A stretch of 64,000 nt of DNA from Acidovorax sp. Leaf160 (GCF_001424265.1 NZ_LMOV01000029.1:91499-155498), one strand, 5' to 3'; positions 44,229-58,261 are shown, counted from the stretch's first letter. Numbers and translations are program-made. Notes: a model not told the origin generated them from the letters alone.

Positions 44229-44624
44229 TTAAGCGACGTAGCAAAGCACTTCGCCGCCGACACCGACAGCGCGCGCCTTGCGATCAGTCATCACGCCTTG
44301 CGGGGTCGTGACGATGGCAACGCCCAGGCCGTTCATGACCTGTGGGATGGAGTCGCGACCCTTGTACACGCGCAGGCCGGGACGGCTCACGCGCTCGATG
44401 CGCTCGATCACCGGACGACCGGCGTAGTACTTCAGTGCGATTTCAAGTTCGGACTTGTTGCCTTCGGTCTTCACTTCGAAGCCGTCGATATAACCTTCGT
44501 CCTTCAGCACTTGTGCGATGGCAATCTTCACCTTGGAAGAAGGCACCAGCACGGTGGCCTTGGAGACCATCTGCGCGTTACGGATGCGGGTCAGCAAGTC
44601 AGCGATGGGATCACTCATGCTCAT
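44229..44624 (-). CDS. rpsH: 30S ribosomal protein S8
   Basis: 131 residues, [20 protein letters not shown]. The C-terminal signature [43 protein letters not shown] is complete. S8 is the classical translational repressor of the spc operon in E. coli, acting near rplE. Whether this holds here cannot be seen directly. Confidence 0.97.
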   Translation of the reverse strand: MSMSDPIADLLTRIRNAQMVSKATVLVPSSKVKIAIAQVLKDEGYIDGFEVKTEGNKSELEIALKYYAGRPVIERIERVSRPGLRVYKGRDSIPQVMNGLGVAIVTTPQGVMTDRKARAVGVGGEVLCYVA

Positions 44625-44644
44625 GTTGTATCTCTCCTGCCTGC

Positions 44645-44950
44645 TTACCAGCTGGCCTTGGTGACACCAGGGATGTCGCCGGCAAAAGCCAGTTCACGAA
44701 TCTTCGCGCGAGCCAGACCGAACTGGCGGAACGTGCCACGTGGACGGCCGGTGATTTCGCAACGGTTGCGCTGACGCGTGGGGTTCGCATTGCGTGGGAG
44801 CTTCTGCAGGCCCAGGCGGGCTGCATCACGCTCTTCGTCGCTACGCTTGGCATCGCCAGCGATAGCCTTCAGCTCCGTGTACTTGGCAGCGTACTTGGCG
44901 GCCAGTTTTTCGCGCTTCAGTTCGCGCTGGATCAAAGCTACTTTAGCCAT
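44645..44950 (-). CDS. rpsN: 30S ribosomal protein S14
   Basis: 101 residues, [23 protein letters not shown]. This is the long, zinc-free C- form: the zinc-binding cysteine pairs of the short form are absent. [40 protein letters not shown] is typical. Lies 8 bp after rplE. Confidence 0.97.
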   Translation of the reverse strand: MAKVALIQRELKREKLAAKYAAKYTELKAIAGDAKRSDEERDAARLGLQKLPRNANPTRQRNRCEITGRPRGTFRQFGLARAKIRELAFAGDIPGVTKASW

Positions 44951-44958
44951 ACGCCGCC

Positions 44959-45498
44959 TCAGTTCTTGAACGGGAAACGGAAGCCAGCGAGAAGCGCCTT
45001 GGCTTCTTCGTCGGTCTTGGCCGTCGTGGTGATGCTGATGTTGAGACCGCGCAAGGCGTCAACCTTGTCGTACTCGATCTCAGGGAAGATGATCTGCTCT
45101 TTGACGCCGATGTTGTAGTTGCCACGGCCATCGAAGGCGCGGCCGGAAATACCACGGAAGTCACGGACGCGGGGCAGAGCCACGGTCACGAAACGGTCCA
45201 GGAATTCATACATCTGAACGCCACGCAGCGTGACCATGCAACCGATGGCCTGGCCTTCGCGGATCTTGAAACCGGCGATAGCCTTCTTGGCCTTGGTGAC
45301 CACGGGCTTCTGGCCGGCGATCTTGGTCAGGTCGGCCACGGCGTTGTCCATGACCTTCTTGTCCGACACAGCTTCGCTCACGCCCATGTTCAGCGTGATC
45401 TTCGTCAGGCGAGGAACTTCCATCGTCGACGTGTAGCCGAACTGCTTGACCAGTTCGGGAGCGATCTTGTCGCGGTATTGTTGTTGCAGTCGTGCCAT
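44959..45498 (-). CDS. rplE: 50S ribosomal protein L5
   Basis: 179 residues, [43 protein letters not shown]. The L5 signature [13 protein letters not shown] and the end [30 protein letters not shown] are clear. It binds 5S rRNA and contacts P-site tRNA. Nine bases after rplX. Confidence 0.97.
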   Translation of the reverse strand: MARLQQQYRDKIAPELVKQFGYTSTMEVPRLTKITLNMGVSEAVSDKKVMDNAVADLTKIAGQKPVVTKAKKAIAGFKIREGQAIGCMVTLRGVQMYEFLDRFVTVALPRVRDFRGISGRAFDGRGNYNIGVKEQIIFPEIEYDKVDALRGLNISITTTAKTDEEAKALLAGFRFPFKN

Positions 45499-45507
45499 GT
45501 TGACTCC

Positions 45508-45828
45508 TTACGCCGCCTTGATTTCAGCGCCGCTGGACTTGAACACGCGAACGCGCGAACCATCCGCCTGCACCTTTACGCCAACGCGATCGGCCTTGCC
45601 GGTGGCCGCATTGAAGATGGCCACGTTCGATTGGTGGATCGGCATGGACTTTTCCACGATGCCGCCGGTCGAGCCCTTCATGGGGTTCGGCTTGACGTGC
45701 TTCTTGACCGTGTTGATGCCGTCGATGACCACATGCGAGTCATCGTGGCGCAGCGTCACAGTGCCGCGCTTGCCCTTGTCGCGCCCGGTGAGCACGATCA
45801 CTTCATCGCCCTTGCGAATCTTGTTCAT
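45508..45828 (-). CDS. rplX: 50S ribosomal protein L24
   Basis: 106 residues, [24 protein letters not shown], which is the KOW motif, followed by [36 protein letters not shown]. Assembly initiator of the 50S subunit. Nine bases after rplN. Confidence 0.97.
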   Translation of the reverse strand: MNKIRKGDEVIVLTGRDKGKRGTVTLRHDDSHVVIDGINTVKKHVKPNPMKGSTGGIVEKSMPIHQSNVAIFNAATGKADRVGVKVQADGSRVRVFKSSGAEIKAA

Positions 45829-45837
45829 CGCGAGTCC

Positions 45838-46206
45838 TTAGAGAACTTCAGGAGCCAGGGACACGATCTTCATGAACTTCTCGGTACGCAGTTCACGCGT
45901 CACGGGCCCGAAGATGCGGGTGCCGATGGGCTCCAGCTTTGCATTCAGCAACACCGCAGCGTTGCCATCGAATTTGACGAGCGAGCCGTCGCCGCGGCGA
46001 ATGCCCTTCGCCGTGCGCACCACCACCGCGCTATAGACCTCGCCCTTTTTGACGCGGCCGCGGGGAGCAGCTTCCTTGACGCTCACCTTGATGATGTCGC
46101 CCACGCTAGCGTAGCGACGCTTCGAGCCACCCAGCACCTTGATGCACAGGACGGACTTCGCGCCGGTGTTATCGGCGACGTCTAACCGAGTTTCTGTCTG
46201 GATCAT
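45838..46206 (-). CDS. rplN: 50S ribosomal protein L14, first gene of the spc operon
   Basis: 122 residues starting [33 protein letters not shown]; the ATG at 46206 matches L14 exactly and the upstream frame is leader. In most proteobacteria rpsQ of the S10 operon precedes it; here glpD precedes it on the same strand. A promoter at 46367-46395 and a hairpin lie just upstream, giving a leader of about 150 bases. Confidence 0.97.
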   Translation of the reverse strand: MIQTETRLDVADNTGAKSVLCIKVLGGSKRRYASVGDIIKVSVKEAAPRGRVKKGEVYSAVVVRTAKGIRRGDGSLVKFDGNAAVLLNAKLEPIGTRIFGPVTRELRTEKFMKIVSLAPEVL

Positions 46207-46338
46207 TTCAATATTCCCAACTTGCACCAGCAAAAGCGACAGCCCCAGAGAACTTCTCAAGGGCTGAAATCAGCCAGTCAGTCTTGGGCCCGTCGTCCAT
46301 GCCGCAAACCATTTGCAGCACTTCCGTCTGGGCAGAAA

Positions 46339-46360
46339 CTTCACGCTAATTAACGCGAAG
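46339..46360 (-). promoter_or_regulatory. Near-perfect palindrome at the start of the rplN leader
   Basis: A 22-base dyad centred on TAATTA. On the transcribed strand all eleven positions pair as RNA when two G-U pairs are allowed. It starts where transcription from the adjacent promoter would begin (about 46360), so the transcript would open with a stem-loop, or the DNA dyad would be an operator over the start site. Confidence 0.55.
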
Positions 46361-46366
46361 CCCTCG

Positions 46367-46395
46367 ATTGTCGAAGAATTCAGCAGCCGAGTCAA
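46367..46395 (-). promoter_or_regulatory. Sigma-70 promoter for the spc-alpha operon
   Basis: On the minus strand TTGACT (-35, 46395-46390; 5 of 6) and GACAAT (-10, 46372-46367; 4 of 6) are separated by exactly 17 bases. It lies just past the glpD stop (46404) and about 160 bp before rplN. A dedicated promoter is expected because the operon is uncoupled from S10. Confidence 0.65.
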
Positions 46396-46403
46396 GCGCC
46401 TTG

Positions 46404-47996
46404 TCAGGCGGGAACCGTGGCGTACTGTTGCGCCAGCGCCAAGAAGGCCTCCAGCTGCGGGTCGGTGCCCACCTCTTCCCTCAGCAGCGCAGCGACGGCC
46501 GGCGCCACCTGCGCGGCCTGGCGGGCATCGAGGAACAACAGCCGGCAGCGGCGCGCCAGCACGTCTTCCACCGTGCGTGCGTACTCGTGGCGGACGGCGA
46601 AGCGGACCATGGCTTCGGTCAGCCCGGGCGCCAGCTCCACCCCCGCGCCGGGCAGCGCCGCCACAGCGGCCGCCTCGGTGCCGTAGGAATGCAGCCCCTG
46701 GTGCTCGCACAGGCGATGCTGCACGCCGGCGGTGGGGGCCCCCACCACGGGCAGGTCGCTCGTCCGGGACGGTGCGCCGCCCGTGAGCAGGCCTGCCTCC
46801 ACGCATTTCTGCAGTACGTCCTCGGCCATGGCGCGGTAGGTCGTCCACTTGCCGCCAGTGACCGTGACCAGCCCGCTGCGGCCCACCGCCACGGTGTGTT
46901 CGCGACTGATGGCCTTGGTGTTGCCATCGTCTTCCTGCGGCTTGACCAGCGGGCGCAGACCGACCCAGATGCTGCGCACGTCTGCCGCCGTCGGCGCCCG
47001 GCGCAGGTAGCGCGCCGATTCCTCCAGGATGAAGGCAACCTCTTCGCGCAGGGCCAGCGGCTCGCGCGCCAGGTCCTGCCGCGGGCTGTCGGTGGTGCCC
47101 AGGATGAGCTTGCCCAGCCACGGCACGGCGAACAGCACGCGGCCGTCGGCCGTCTTGGGCACCATCAGCGCGTGGTCGGAAGGGAGGAACTCCCGGTCGA
47201 CCACCACGTGCACGCCCTGGCTGGGCGCCACCATGGCCCGCACGGGATGGCCGGTGGCCTCGCCGTCCTGCTGGCGCAGGCCGTCCACCCAGACGCCGGT
47301 GGCATTGACCACGCAGCGGGCGCGGATCTCGAAGCGCTGGCCCGTTTCCGCGTCTTCGCAGACGAGGCCGGCGACCTTGCCGCCCTGGTGGATCAGTTCG
47401 CGGGCCGGGCAGTAATTGACCAGCAGCGCGCCCTGGGCGGCGGCAGTCCGCGCCAGCGCCAGCGCCAGGCGGGCGTCGTCGAACTGTCCGTCCCAATACT
47501 TGACACCGCCCTTGAGGCCGTCCGGCCGGGCGGTGGGCAGGCAGCGCAGGGCTTCTGCGCGGCCCAGGAATTCCGTGGCGCCCAGGCCCGCCTTGCCGGC
47601 GAGGGCGTCGTACATCTTCAGGCCCACGCCGTAGAACGGCGTTTCCCAGAACTTGTAGGAAGGCATGACGAAGGCGAGCGGCTGCGCCAGGTGCGGCGCG
47701 TTGTGTAGCAGCGTCGTGCGTTCGTGCAGGGCTTCGCGCACCAGGGCGATGTTGCCCTGGGCCAGGTAGCGCACGCCTCCATGCACCAGCTTGGTGGCGC
47801 GCGAGGACGTGCCCTTCGCAAAGTCGTGCGATTCCACCAGCACCACCCGGTGGCCGCGCGCTGCCGCGTCCAGCGCCACGCCCAGCCCCGTCGCCCCGCC
47901 GCCGATCACCGCCAGGTCATAGGCCACCGGCTCGGCCAGGCGGGCCAGCAGTGCGGAGCGGACGGTGGGAAGCGGAGCGGCGGAGTGGTCGTTCAT
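46404..47996 (-). CDS. glpD: Aerobic glycerol-3-phosphate dehydrogenase
   Basis: A 530-residue FAD enzyme oxidising glycerol-3-phosphate to DHAP and feeding quinone. The N-terminal dinucleotide motif VIGGGATGLGVALDAAARG (about 30-48), the family signature GTSSRATKLVHGGVRYLAQG, and later WVGLRPLV and GGKWTTYRAMAEDV are complete. C-terminal DAO_C domain present. It follows glpV by 156 bp on the same strand, so it may be transcribed from the glp operon or its own promoter. GlpK and GlpR are divergent. Confidence 0.95.
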   Translation of the reverse strand: MNDHSAAPLPTVRSALLARLAEPVAYDLAVIGGGATGLGVALDAAARGHRVVLVESHDFAKGTSSRATKLVHGGVRYLAQGNIALVREALHERTTLLHNAPHLAQPLAFVMPSYKFWETPFYGVGLKMYDALAGKAGLGATEFLGRAEALRCLPTARPDGLKGGVKYWDGQFDDARLALALARTAAAQGALLVNYCPARELIHQGGKVAGLVCEDAETGQRFEIRARCVVNATGVWVDGLRQQDGEATGHPVRAMVAPSQGVHVVVDREFLPSDHALMVPKTADGRVLFAVPWLGKLILGTTDSPRQDLAREPLALREEVAFILEESARYLRRAPTAADVRSIWVGLRPLVKPQEDDGNTKAISREHTVAVGRSGLVTVTGGKWTTYRAMAEDVLQKCVEAGLLTGGAPSRTSDLPVVGAPTAGVQHRLCEHQGLHSYGTEAAAVAALPGAGVELAPGLTEAMVRFAVRHEYARTVEDVLARRCRLLFLDARQAAQVAPAVAALLREEVGTDPQLEAFLALAQQYATVPA

Positions 47997-48052
47997 AGGG
48001 CGGAATTGTCCATGGTTCGGTGTTTTCTTAGGGGTTAACCCTTAATTGTCGC

Positions 48053-48090
48053 GCTTTCCGGAGGGCTGGCGGTGCCGCCCGCCGGAAAGC
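48053..48090 (-). other. Inverted repeat between glpV and glpD
   Basis: GCTTTCCGG (48053-48061) and CCGGAAAGC (48082-48090) form a 9-bp stem, with GGGTTAACCC palindrome nearby at about 48032-48041. It sits between glpV and glpD and could reduce read-through or stabilise the upstream mRNA. No T-run follows, so it is not a classical terminator. Confidence 0.45.
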
Positions 48091-48152
48091 TTCCTCCGAG
48101 GAGAAACGGACGGCGAGCAGGACATCGCGCCCCGTCACCGTCCGCTCGCTGC

Positions 48153-49886
48153 TCAGCGGGTCTTGCCGTCTTTCCAGGCCTGCAGCAGCTTGTCGTAGGC
48201 GATGGTCTCGCCCTTCGGCTTTTCGTTCGCCAGCTTCTTCCACGGCGCCTGCTTGTCGCTCAGCCACTTGTTGGGGTCGCCCTTGGGGTTGAGCTTGGGC
48301 GCGCAGTGGGCCATGCCGGCGCGTTCCAGACGGGCCATCACCTGGTCCATCTCGTCGGCCAGCGTGTCCATCGCGCCCTGCGGCGTCTTCTCGCCGGTCA
48401 CGGCCTGCGCCACGTTCTTCCACCACAGCTGGGCCAGCTTGGGGTAGTCGGGCACGTTGGTGCCGGTGGGCGACCATGCCACGCGGGCGGGGCTGCGGTA
48501 GAACTCCACCAGGCCGCCCAGCTTGGGCGCCGCATCGGTCATGGCCTTGGACTGGATGTCGGATTCGCGGATGGGGGTCAGTCCGACCAGCGTCTTCTTG
48601 AGCGAGGTGGTCTTGGCCGTCACGAACTGGGCGTACAACCAGGCGGCTGCCGTCTTGTTGGCGTCATGGCCATTAAAGAACGACCAGGAACCCACGTCCT
48701 GGTAGCCGTTCTGCATGCCCTGCTTCCAGTACGGGCCGTTCGGGCCGGGGGCCATGCGCCACTTGGGCGTGCCGTCGGCGTTCACCACCGGCAGGCCGGG
48801 CTTGACCATGTCGGCGGTGAAGGCGGTGTACCAGAAGATCTGCTGGGCGATCTGCCCCTGCGCGGGCACCGGGCCGGACTCGCCGAAGGTCATGCCCATG
48901 GCTTCCTTGGGCGCGTACTTCTTCATCCAGTCGACGTACTTGGTCAGCGCGTAGACGGCGGCCGGGGAGTTGGTCGCGCCGCCGCGGGACACCGATGCGC
49001 CCACGGGGGTGCACTTGTCGTCGGCCACGCGGATGCCCCATTCGTCGATCGGCAGCCCGTTGGGCGCGCCGATGTCGGCCGTGCCCGCCATTGACAGCCA
49101 GGCGTCGGTGAAGCGCCAGCCCAGCGACGGGTCCTTCTTGCCGTAGTCCATGTGGCCATAGATGGGCTTGCCGTCGATCTGCTTCACGTCGTTGGTGAAG
49201 AACTCGGCGATGTCTTCATAGGCGCTCCAGTTCAGCGGCACGCCCAGGTCGTAGCCGTACTTGGCCTTGAACTTGTCCTTGATGTCCTTGCGCTCGAACA
49301 GATCGGCACGGAACCAGTACAGGTTGGCGAACTGCTGGTCGGGCAGCTGGTAGAGCTTGCCGTCGGGCGCCGTGGTGAACTTGGTGCCGATGAAGTCCTT
49401 GAGGTCCAGGCCCGGGTTGGTCCATTCCTTGCCCGCACCGGCCATGTAGTCGGTCAGGTTCATCATCTTGCCGTAGCGGTAGTGCGTGCCGATCAGGTCG
49501 GAGTCGCTGATCCAGCCGTCATAGATCGACTTGCCCGACTGCATGGAGGTCTGCAGCTTCTCGACCACGTCGCCTTCCTGGATCAGGTCGTGCTTCACCT
49601 TGATGCCGGTGATTTCCTCGAACGCCTTCGCCAGCGTCTTCGATTCGTATTCATGGGTGGTGATGGTCTCGGACACCACCGAGATTTCCTTCACGCCCTT
49701 GCCCTGCAGCTTCTTGGCAGCGTCGATGAACCACTTCATCTCGGCCATCTGCTGGTCCTTGCTGAGCGTCGATGGCTGGAATTCGCTGTCGATCCATTTC
49801 TTGGCCTCAGCCTCGCCGGCCCAGCTGGCCTGGCCGATCATCAGGGCCGTGGCGGCGAACGCCAGGGCGGTCAAACGCATCTTCAT
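48153..49886 (-). CDS. glpV: Glycerol ABC transporter substrate-binding protein
   Basis: A 577-residue periplasmic binding protein. Signal peptide MKMRLTALAFAATALMIGQASWA with cleavage after Ala. The ATG at 49886 is preceded by a perfect AAGGAGA site. The long length compared with ordinary sugar-binding proteins (about 430) is typical of the GlpV group. The bacterial extracellular solute-binding fold is evident (YDGWISDSDLIGTHYRYGKMMNLTDYMAG; LYWFRADLFERKDIKDKFKAKYG). It would pass glycerol to GlpP/GlpQ. It is sixth in the glpSTPQUV series and followed by glpD. Confidence 0.9.
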   Translation of the reverse strand: MKMRLTALAFAATALMIGQASWAGEAEAKKWIDSEFQPSTLSKDQQMAEMKWFIDAAKKLQGKGVKEISVVSETITTHEYESKTLAKAFEEITGIKVKHDLIQEGDVVEKLQTSMQSGKSIYDGWISDSDLIGTHYRYGKMMNLTDYMAGAGKEWTNPGLDLKDFIGTKFTTAPDGKLYQLPDQQFANLYWFRADLFERKDIKDKFKAKYGYDLGVPLNWSAYEDIAEFFTNDVKQIDGKPIYGHMDYGKKDPSLGWRFTDAWLSMAGTADIGAPNGLPIDEWGIRVADDKCTPVGASVSRGGATNSPAAVYALTKYVDWMKKYAPKEAMGMTFGESGPVPAQGQIAQQIFWYTAFTADMVKPGLPVVNADGTPKWRMAPGPNGPYWKQGMQNGYQDVGSWSFFNGHDANKTAAAWLYAQFVTAKTTSLKKTLVGLTPIRESDIQSKAMTDAAPKLGGLVEFYRSPARVAWSPTGTNVPDYPKLAQLWWKNVAQAVTGEKTPQGAMDTLADEMDQVMARLERAGMAHCAPKLNPKGDPNKWLSDKQAPWKKLANEKPKGETIAYDKLLQAWKDGKTR

Positions 49887-49989
49887 GACTAGTCTCCTTG
49901 TTAGTCGGTGTGTCTCGTCCCCTGCTGCCATTGCTACCCGCCGCCGGCCCCGGGGAACGGGGGGCCGCACGGCACACGAAAACATCGGC

Positions 49990-50017
49990 CAGCCGTCAGC
50001 CGTCAGCCGTCAGCCGC
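49990..50017. repeat. Heptamer tandem array (CAGCCGT)4
   Basis: Four 7-bp units, CAGCCGT three times and CAGCCGC once, between glpU and glpV. Its reverse complement (GCTGACG)n is close to the array at 35523-35564, so both are members of one heptamer family. Confidence 0.8.
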
Positions 50018-50020
50018 CCA

Positions 50021-50329
50021 TCAGCCCCGCCGCATGACGAGCGCCAGCAGGGCCATCGACAGCACGAAGCTGATCCAGACGGAGGGCTCCTGGCCCAGCT
50101 TGAACCACTCGGCGAACTTGGCACCCAGGCCCACGAAGATCAGGTTGACGTACGCCGCCGAGAGCAGCCCGATGAAGAGCCGGTCGCCGCGCGTGGTGGC
50201 GATGGGCAGGAAGCCCTTGCGCAAGGTGGTGGGCGACTTGGCCTCCCACACCGCCATGCCGGCGAGCATGAGCACGATGCACACAAAAAACACGGCCACC
50301 GGGGTGGTCCAGGCCATCCAATCAAACAT
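50021..50329 (-). CDS. glpU: DUF2160 small membrane protein of the glycerol transporter
   Basis: A 102-residue membrane protein starting MFDWMAWTTPVAVFFVCIVLMLAGMAVWE. Three hydrophobic segments (about 7-27, 50-72, 78-98) surround short polar loops with TLRKGFLPIATTRGDRLFIGLL. DUF2160 matches the GlpU subunit in glpSTPQUV loci; its function in transport is unclear. It sits between glpQ and glpV. The 149-bp upstream gap (50330-50478) holds a GC-rich family B repeat. Confidence 0.82.
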   Translation of the reverse strand: MFDWMAWTTPVAVFFVCIVLMLAGMAVWEAKSPTTLRKGFLPIATTRGDRLFIGLLSAAYVNLIFVGLGAKFAEWFKLGQEPSVWISFVLSMALLALVMRRG

Positions 50330-50337
50330 GGTGACTC

Positions 50338-50440
50338 CCCTGAGCGCCTGCGGCGCTGCCCCCCAGGGGGACGCAGCCAGTGGCCGGGCCAAGCCCGTTC
50401 CACGGCTGCTGCGGGCCCGGCGTTGCGCGCAGGCTCTGGG
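50338..50440. repeat. GC-rich intergenic repeat, family B
   Basis: Shares GGGGGACGC, GCCAAGCC and TTCCACGGC in order with 13655-13745. It separates glpQ from glpU inside the operon and has not broken the operon arrangement. Confidence 0.5.
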
Positions 50441-50478
50441 CCAAAGCAAATGGATTCATGGTTTCTTTCCTCGTGCGC

Positions 50479-51291
<813 letters not shown>

Positions 51292-51292
51292 G

Positions 51293-51357
51293 ATTGCTAC
51301 ACCTTTGATAGCTATAGGCCCAGCAGATACGGGCGCCAGTGGCTCTTTTGATCAAGA
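51293..51357. repeat. Dispersed double-palindrome repeat, copy 6
   Basis: GATTGCTAC and TGATAGCTATA form the first palindrome (GCTA 51296-51299, TAGC 51309-51312). Then CAGCAGATACGGGCGCCAGTGGC is the second, degenerate palindrome. It fills almost the entire 75-bp gap between glpP and glpQ and abuts the glpQ ATG, so it supplies the glpQ translation-initiation region. Confidence 0.65.
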
Positions 51358-51366
51358 TGGCAGGCA

Positions 51367-52257
<891 letters not shown>

Positions 52258-52327
52258 TCAATGACCTCCGTGCCGCGCACTGCGGCGCGAGCTTGGCTTG
52301 GCTGGGGGCGGCCCGGCAAGGCGGCGC

Positions 52328-53413
<1,086 letters not shown>

Positions 53414-53414
53414 T

Positions 53415-54500
<1,086 letters not shown>

Positions 54501-54871
54501 GCAGCGACCCCTTGTTCTGTGACGATCGCCGCGGCGCGAACGCGCGCAAGGCTTCGGCTAGTTATTCGATCGCGGCGATTCTTGTTCTTTTCTGATCGTA
54601 TCGAATCAAGGTTTACCCTCAACCGCTTCGTTTTCTTTCGCTTTAGAGTGCAAGCGCACGGATCGAAGGTGCTCCCAGGGCCCGTCCAACGTCCAACGTC
54701 CAGCCCGTCCGGCGCGGCGTGCGACCCAGACCAGGCCTGACAGAGTCCGCAGCGCCCTGGGAACTCAGCGCCGCCTCTTTCGTCCTTCCGCTCTTTCGCT
54801 AAATTCGCTCTTCCCCGCCCTCCACTCTTCCGATTTTTTCTGGCCCCCTCATTCCCATTCCCGACACGCCC
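54501..54871. promoter_or_regulatory. 371-bp divergent control region of the glycerol locus
   Basis: It must hold the promoters of glpS and glpR. Candidate GlpR sites built on TTTCG-type half-sites occur as CTTCGTTTTCTTTCGCTTT at 54626-54644 (two units 10 bp apart) and as TTTCG at 54778-54782 and 54794-54798 plus TTCG at 54804-54807. E. coli GlpR also recognises TTCG-bearing half-sites, which supports the guess. ATCGCCGCG repeats in inverted orientation lie near 54525 and 54572. Exact promoter elements are not convincing on either strand. Confidence 0.5.
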
Positions 54872-55645
54872 GTGAACACCAACCCCCGCCAGCTGCGCCT
54901 GCTCGAAGAAGTGCGGACCCGCCAGTCCGCCACCGTCGAAGGCCTGGCCGAAACCCTGGGCGTGACGCTGCAGACCGTGCGGCGCGACGTGCAGCGGCTG
55001 GCCGAGCTGGGGCTGGTGCGGCGCTTCCATGGCGGCGTGCGCATGCCGGTCTCCACCGTCGAGAACATCGGCCACACCCAGCGCGAGACGCTGCATGCCG
55101 ACGGCAAGATCCGCATCGCCCGCGCCGTGGCCAGCCAGGTGCCCAACGACTGCTCGCTCATCCTGAACATCGGTACCACCACCGAAGCCATCGCCCGCGC
55201 GCTGCTGCAGCACCGCGGCCTGCGCGTCATCACCAACAACCTGAACGTGGCGGCCATCCTGAGCGGCAACCCCGAGTTCGAGGTCATCGTGGCCGGCGGC
55301 GTGGTGCGCTCGCGCGACCGGGGCATCGTGGGCGAGGCGGCGGTGGACTTCATCCGCCAGTTCAAGGTGGACATCGCGCTCATCGGCATCTCCGGCATCG
55401 AGGCGGACGGCACGCTGCGCGACTTCGACTACCGCGAGGTGAAGGTGGCGCAGACCATCATCGCCCAGGCCCGCGAGGTGTGGCTGGCCGCCGACCACAG
55501 CAAGTTCAGCCGCGCCGCCATGGTGCAGGCCGCCACGCTGGCGCAGATCCACCGGCTGTTCACCGACGCGCCGCCGCCCGAGCCCTTCCCCGCCCTGCTG
55601 CGCGATGCCGGCGTGGACTGCATTGCATGCGATGCATCCCCCTGA
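54872..55645 (+). CDS. glpR: DeoR-family regulator of glycerol utilisation (GTG start)
   Basis: A 257-residue regulator with a GTG start reading MNTNPRQLRLLEEVRTRQSATVEGLAE. The DeoR helix-turn-helix (SATVEGLAETLGVTLQTVRRDVQRLAELGLVRRFHGG, about 19-55) and the effector fold with LNIGTTTEAIARALL, LNVAAILSG and DHSKFSRAAMV are complete. Neighbouring glpK and the divergent glp transporter make GlpR the clear assignment; glycerol-3-phosphate is the usual inducer. The last residues lie in a 22-bp tandem duplication. Confidence 0.9.
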   Translation: MNTNPRQLRLLEEVRTRQSATVEGLAETLGVTLQTVRRDVQRLAELGLVRRFHGGVRMPVSTVENIGHTQRETLHADGKIRIARAVASQVPNDCSLILNIGTTTEAIARALLQHRGLRVITNNLNVAAILSGNPEFEVIVAGGVVRSRDRGIVGEAAVDFIRQFKVDIALIGISGIEADGTLRDFDYREVKVAQTIIAQAREVWLAADHSKFSRAAMVQAATLAQIHRLFTDAPPPEPFPALLRDAGVDCIACDASP

Positions 55646-55668
55646 GGCATGCGATGCATCCCCCTGAG
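55625..55668. repeat. Exact 22-bp tandem duplication across the glpR stop
   Basis: Two identical 22-bp copies (55625-55646 and 55647-55668), each containing GATGCATCCCCCTGAG. The first copy ends with the glpR stop codon (TGA, 55643-55645). The identity of the copies suggests a recent event. Confidence 0.9.
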
Positions 55669-55760
55669 GCGCTGCGCGCCTTCCCCCTTCTCTCGCCGGA
55701 CTGCGCCCGGCGGGACGAGGGACACCGCCAGCGCGGCGGGGCGGCCCTTGCGCGGCGGTA
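55664..55760. repeat. GC-rich intergenic repeat of Comamonadaceae type
   Basis: A block beginning CTGAGGCGCTGCGCGCCTTC and ending GGGGCGGCCCTTGCGCGGCGG, with a mid-palindrome CGCCGG/CCGGCG. It occupies the glpR-glpK gap and resembles widespread GC-rich intergenic blocks I associate with this bacterial family. Relation to 13655 and 50338 is partial. Confidence 0.5.
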
Positions 55761-55836
55761 GCCGGCCTGGGCCGCGCCCGCACTCACCGCAGTGACCTAT
55801 GCTGGTCGCACGACACCCCCCTGACACTGTCTCACC

Positions 55837-57330
<1,494 letters not shown>

Positions 57331-57403
57331 CCAGGCCGCCGATCGAGGGGGCGGAGGCTGGCGCTACCATCCGGCGTCTTCCTCCAACCCACCGCAGCGC
57401 ACC

Positions 57404-58246
57404 ATGACCGACTCCCGTTCCGCAGCCCCCGCCCCGCACGCCGCCATCGCCTTCATCGGCGGCGGCAACATGGCCAGCGCCATCATCGGCGGGCTGATCC
57501 GCCAGGGCGTGCCGGCCGACCGCATCGACGTGGTGGAGCCTTGGGCCGAAGCCCGCGCCGCGCTGCTGCAGCACCATGGCATCACCGCGCTGGAACAGGC
57601 CGGCCCGGCGCTGGAGCGCGCCGAACTGGTGGTCTGGGCCGTCAAGCCGCAGACCTTCAAGGAAGCCGCTGCGGCGGTGCGCCCCTTCACCGGCGCCGCC
57701 CTGCACCTGAGCGTGGCGGCGGGCATCCGGTCGGACAGCATCGCCGCCTGGCTCGGCACCGAGCGCATCGTGCGCACCATGCCCAACACGCCGGCCCTCA
57801 TCGGGCGCGGCATGACCGCCCTCTTCGCCCGCCCCGCCATCACGGCGGCCGACCGGGCGCTGGTCGAGCGCACGCTCGCCAGCACCGGCGACCTGCTGTG
57901 GGTGGCGCAGGAAGCGCAGCTGGACGCGGTCACCGCGCTGTCGGGCTCGGGCCCGGCCTATGTGTTCTTCTTCCTGGAAGCCATGACGCAGGCCGGCGTG
58001 GAGATGGGCCTGCCGGCCGACCAGGCGCACCGCCTCGCCGTGGGCACCTTCACCGGCGCGGCCGAGCTGGCGCGCCGTTCCGACGAATCGCCCGCCGTGC
58101 TGCGCCAGCGCGTCACCTCCAAGGGCGGCACCACCTATGCGGCCATCACCTCGATGGAGCAGAGCGGCATGGCGCAGAAGTTCGCGCAGGCGCTGCATGC
58201 CGCGAAGGACCGGGCGCGCGAGCTGGGCGACGAATTCGGCGGCTGA
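57404..58246 (+). CDS. proC: Pyrroline-5-carboxylate reductase
   Basis: A 280-residue enzyme, last step of proline synthesis. Rossmann motif AFIGGGNMASAIIGGLI (about 13-29); MPNTPALIGRGMTAL; and the C-terminal signature GSGPAYVFFFLEAMTQAGVEMGL with later TSKGGTTYAAI. Length is typical (about 270-280). It follows glpK by 74 bp and is convergent with pncC. The final bases lie in a GCTGAG/CTCAGC hairpin shared by both stops. Confidence 0.95.
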   Translation: MTDSRSAAPAPHAAIAFIGGGNMASAIIGGLIRQGVPADRIDVVEPWAEARAALLQHHGITALEQAGPALERAELVVWAVKPQTFKEAAAAVRPFTGAALHLSVAAGIRSDSIAAWLGTERIVRTMPNTPALIGRGMTALFARPAITAADRALVERTLASTGDLLWVAQEAQLDAVTALSGSGPAYVFFFLEAMTQAGVEMGLPADQAHRLAVGTFTGAAELARRSDESPAVLRQRVTSKGGTTYAAITSMEQSGMAQKFAQALHAAKDRARELGDEFGG

Positions 58247-58261
58247 GCCCCGACGCTCAGC
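58242..58261. terminator. Hairpin spanning the convergent proC and pncC stops
   Basis: GCTGAG (58242-58247) and CTCAGC (58256-58261) flank an 8-base loop. Only ten bases separate the genes, and the stem includes the ends of both coding regions. No T-run is visible, so termination strength is uncertain. Confidence 0.45.
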
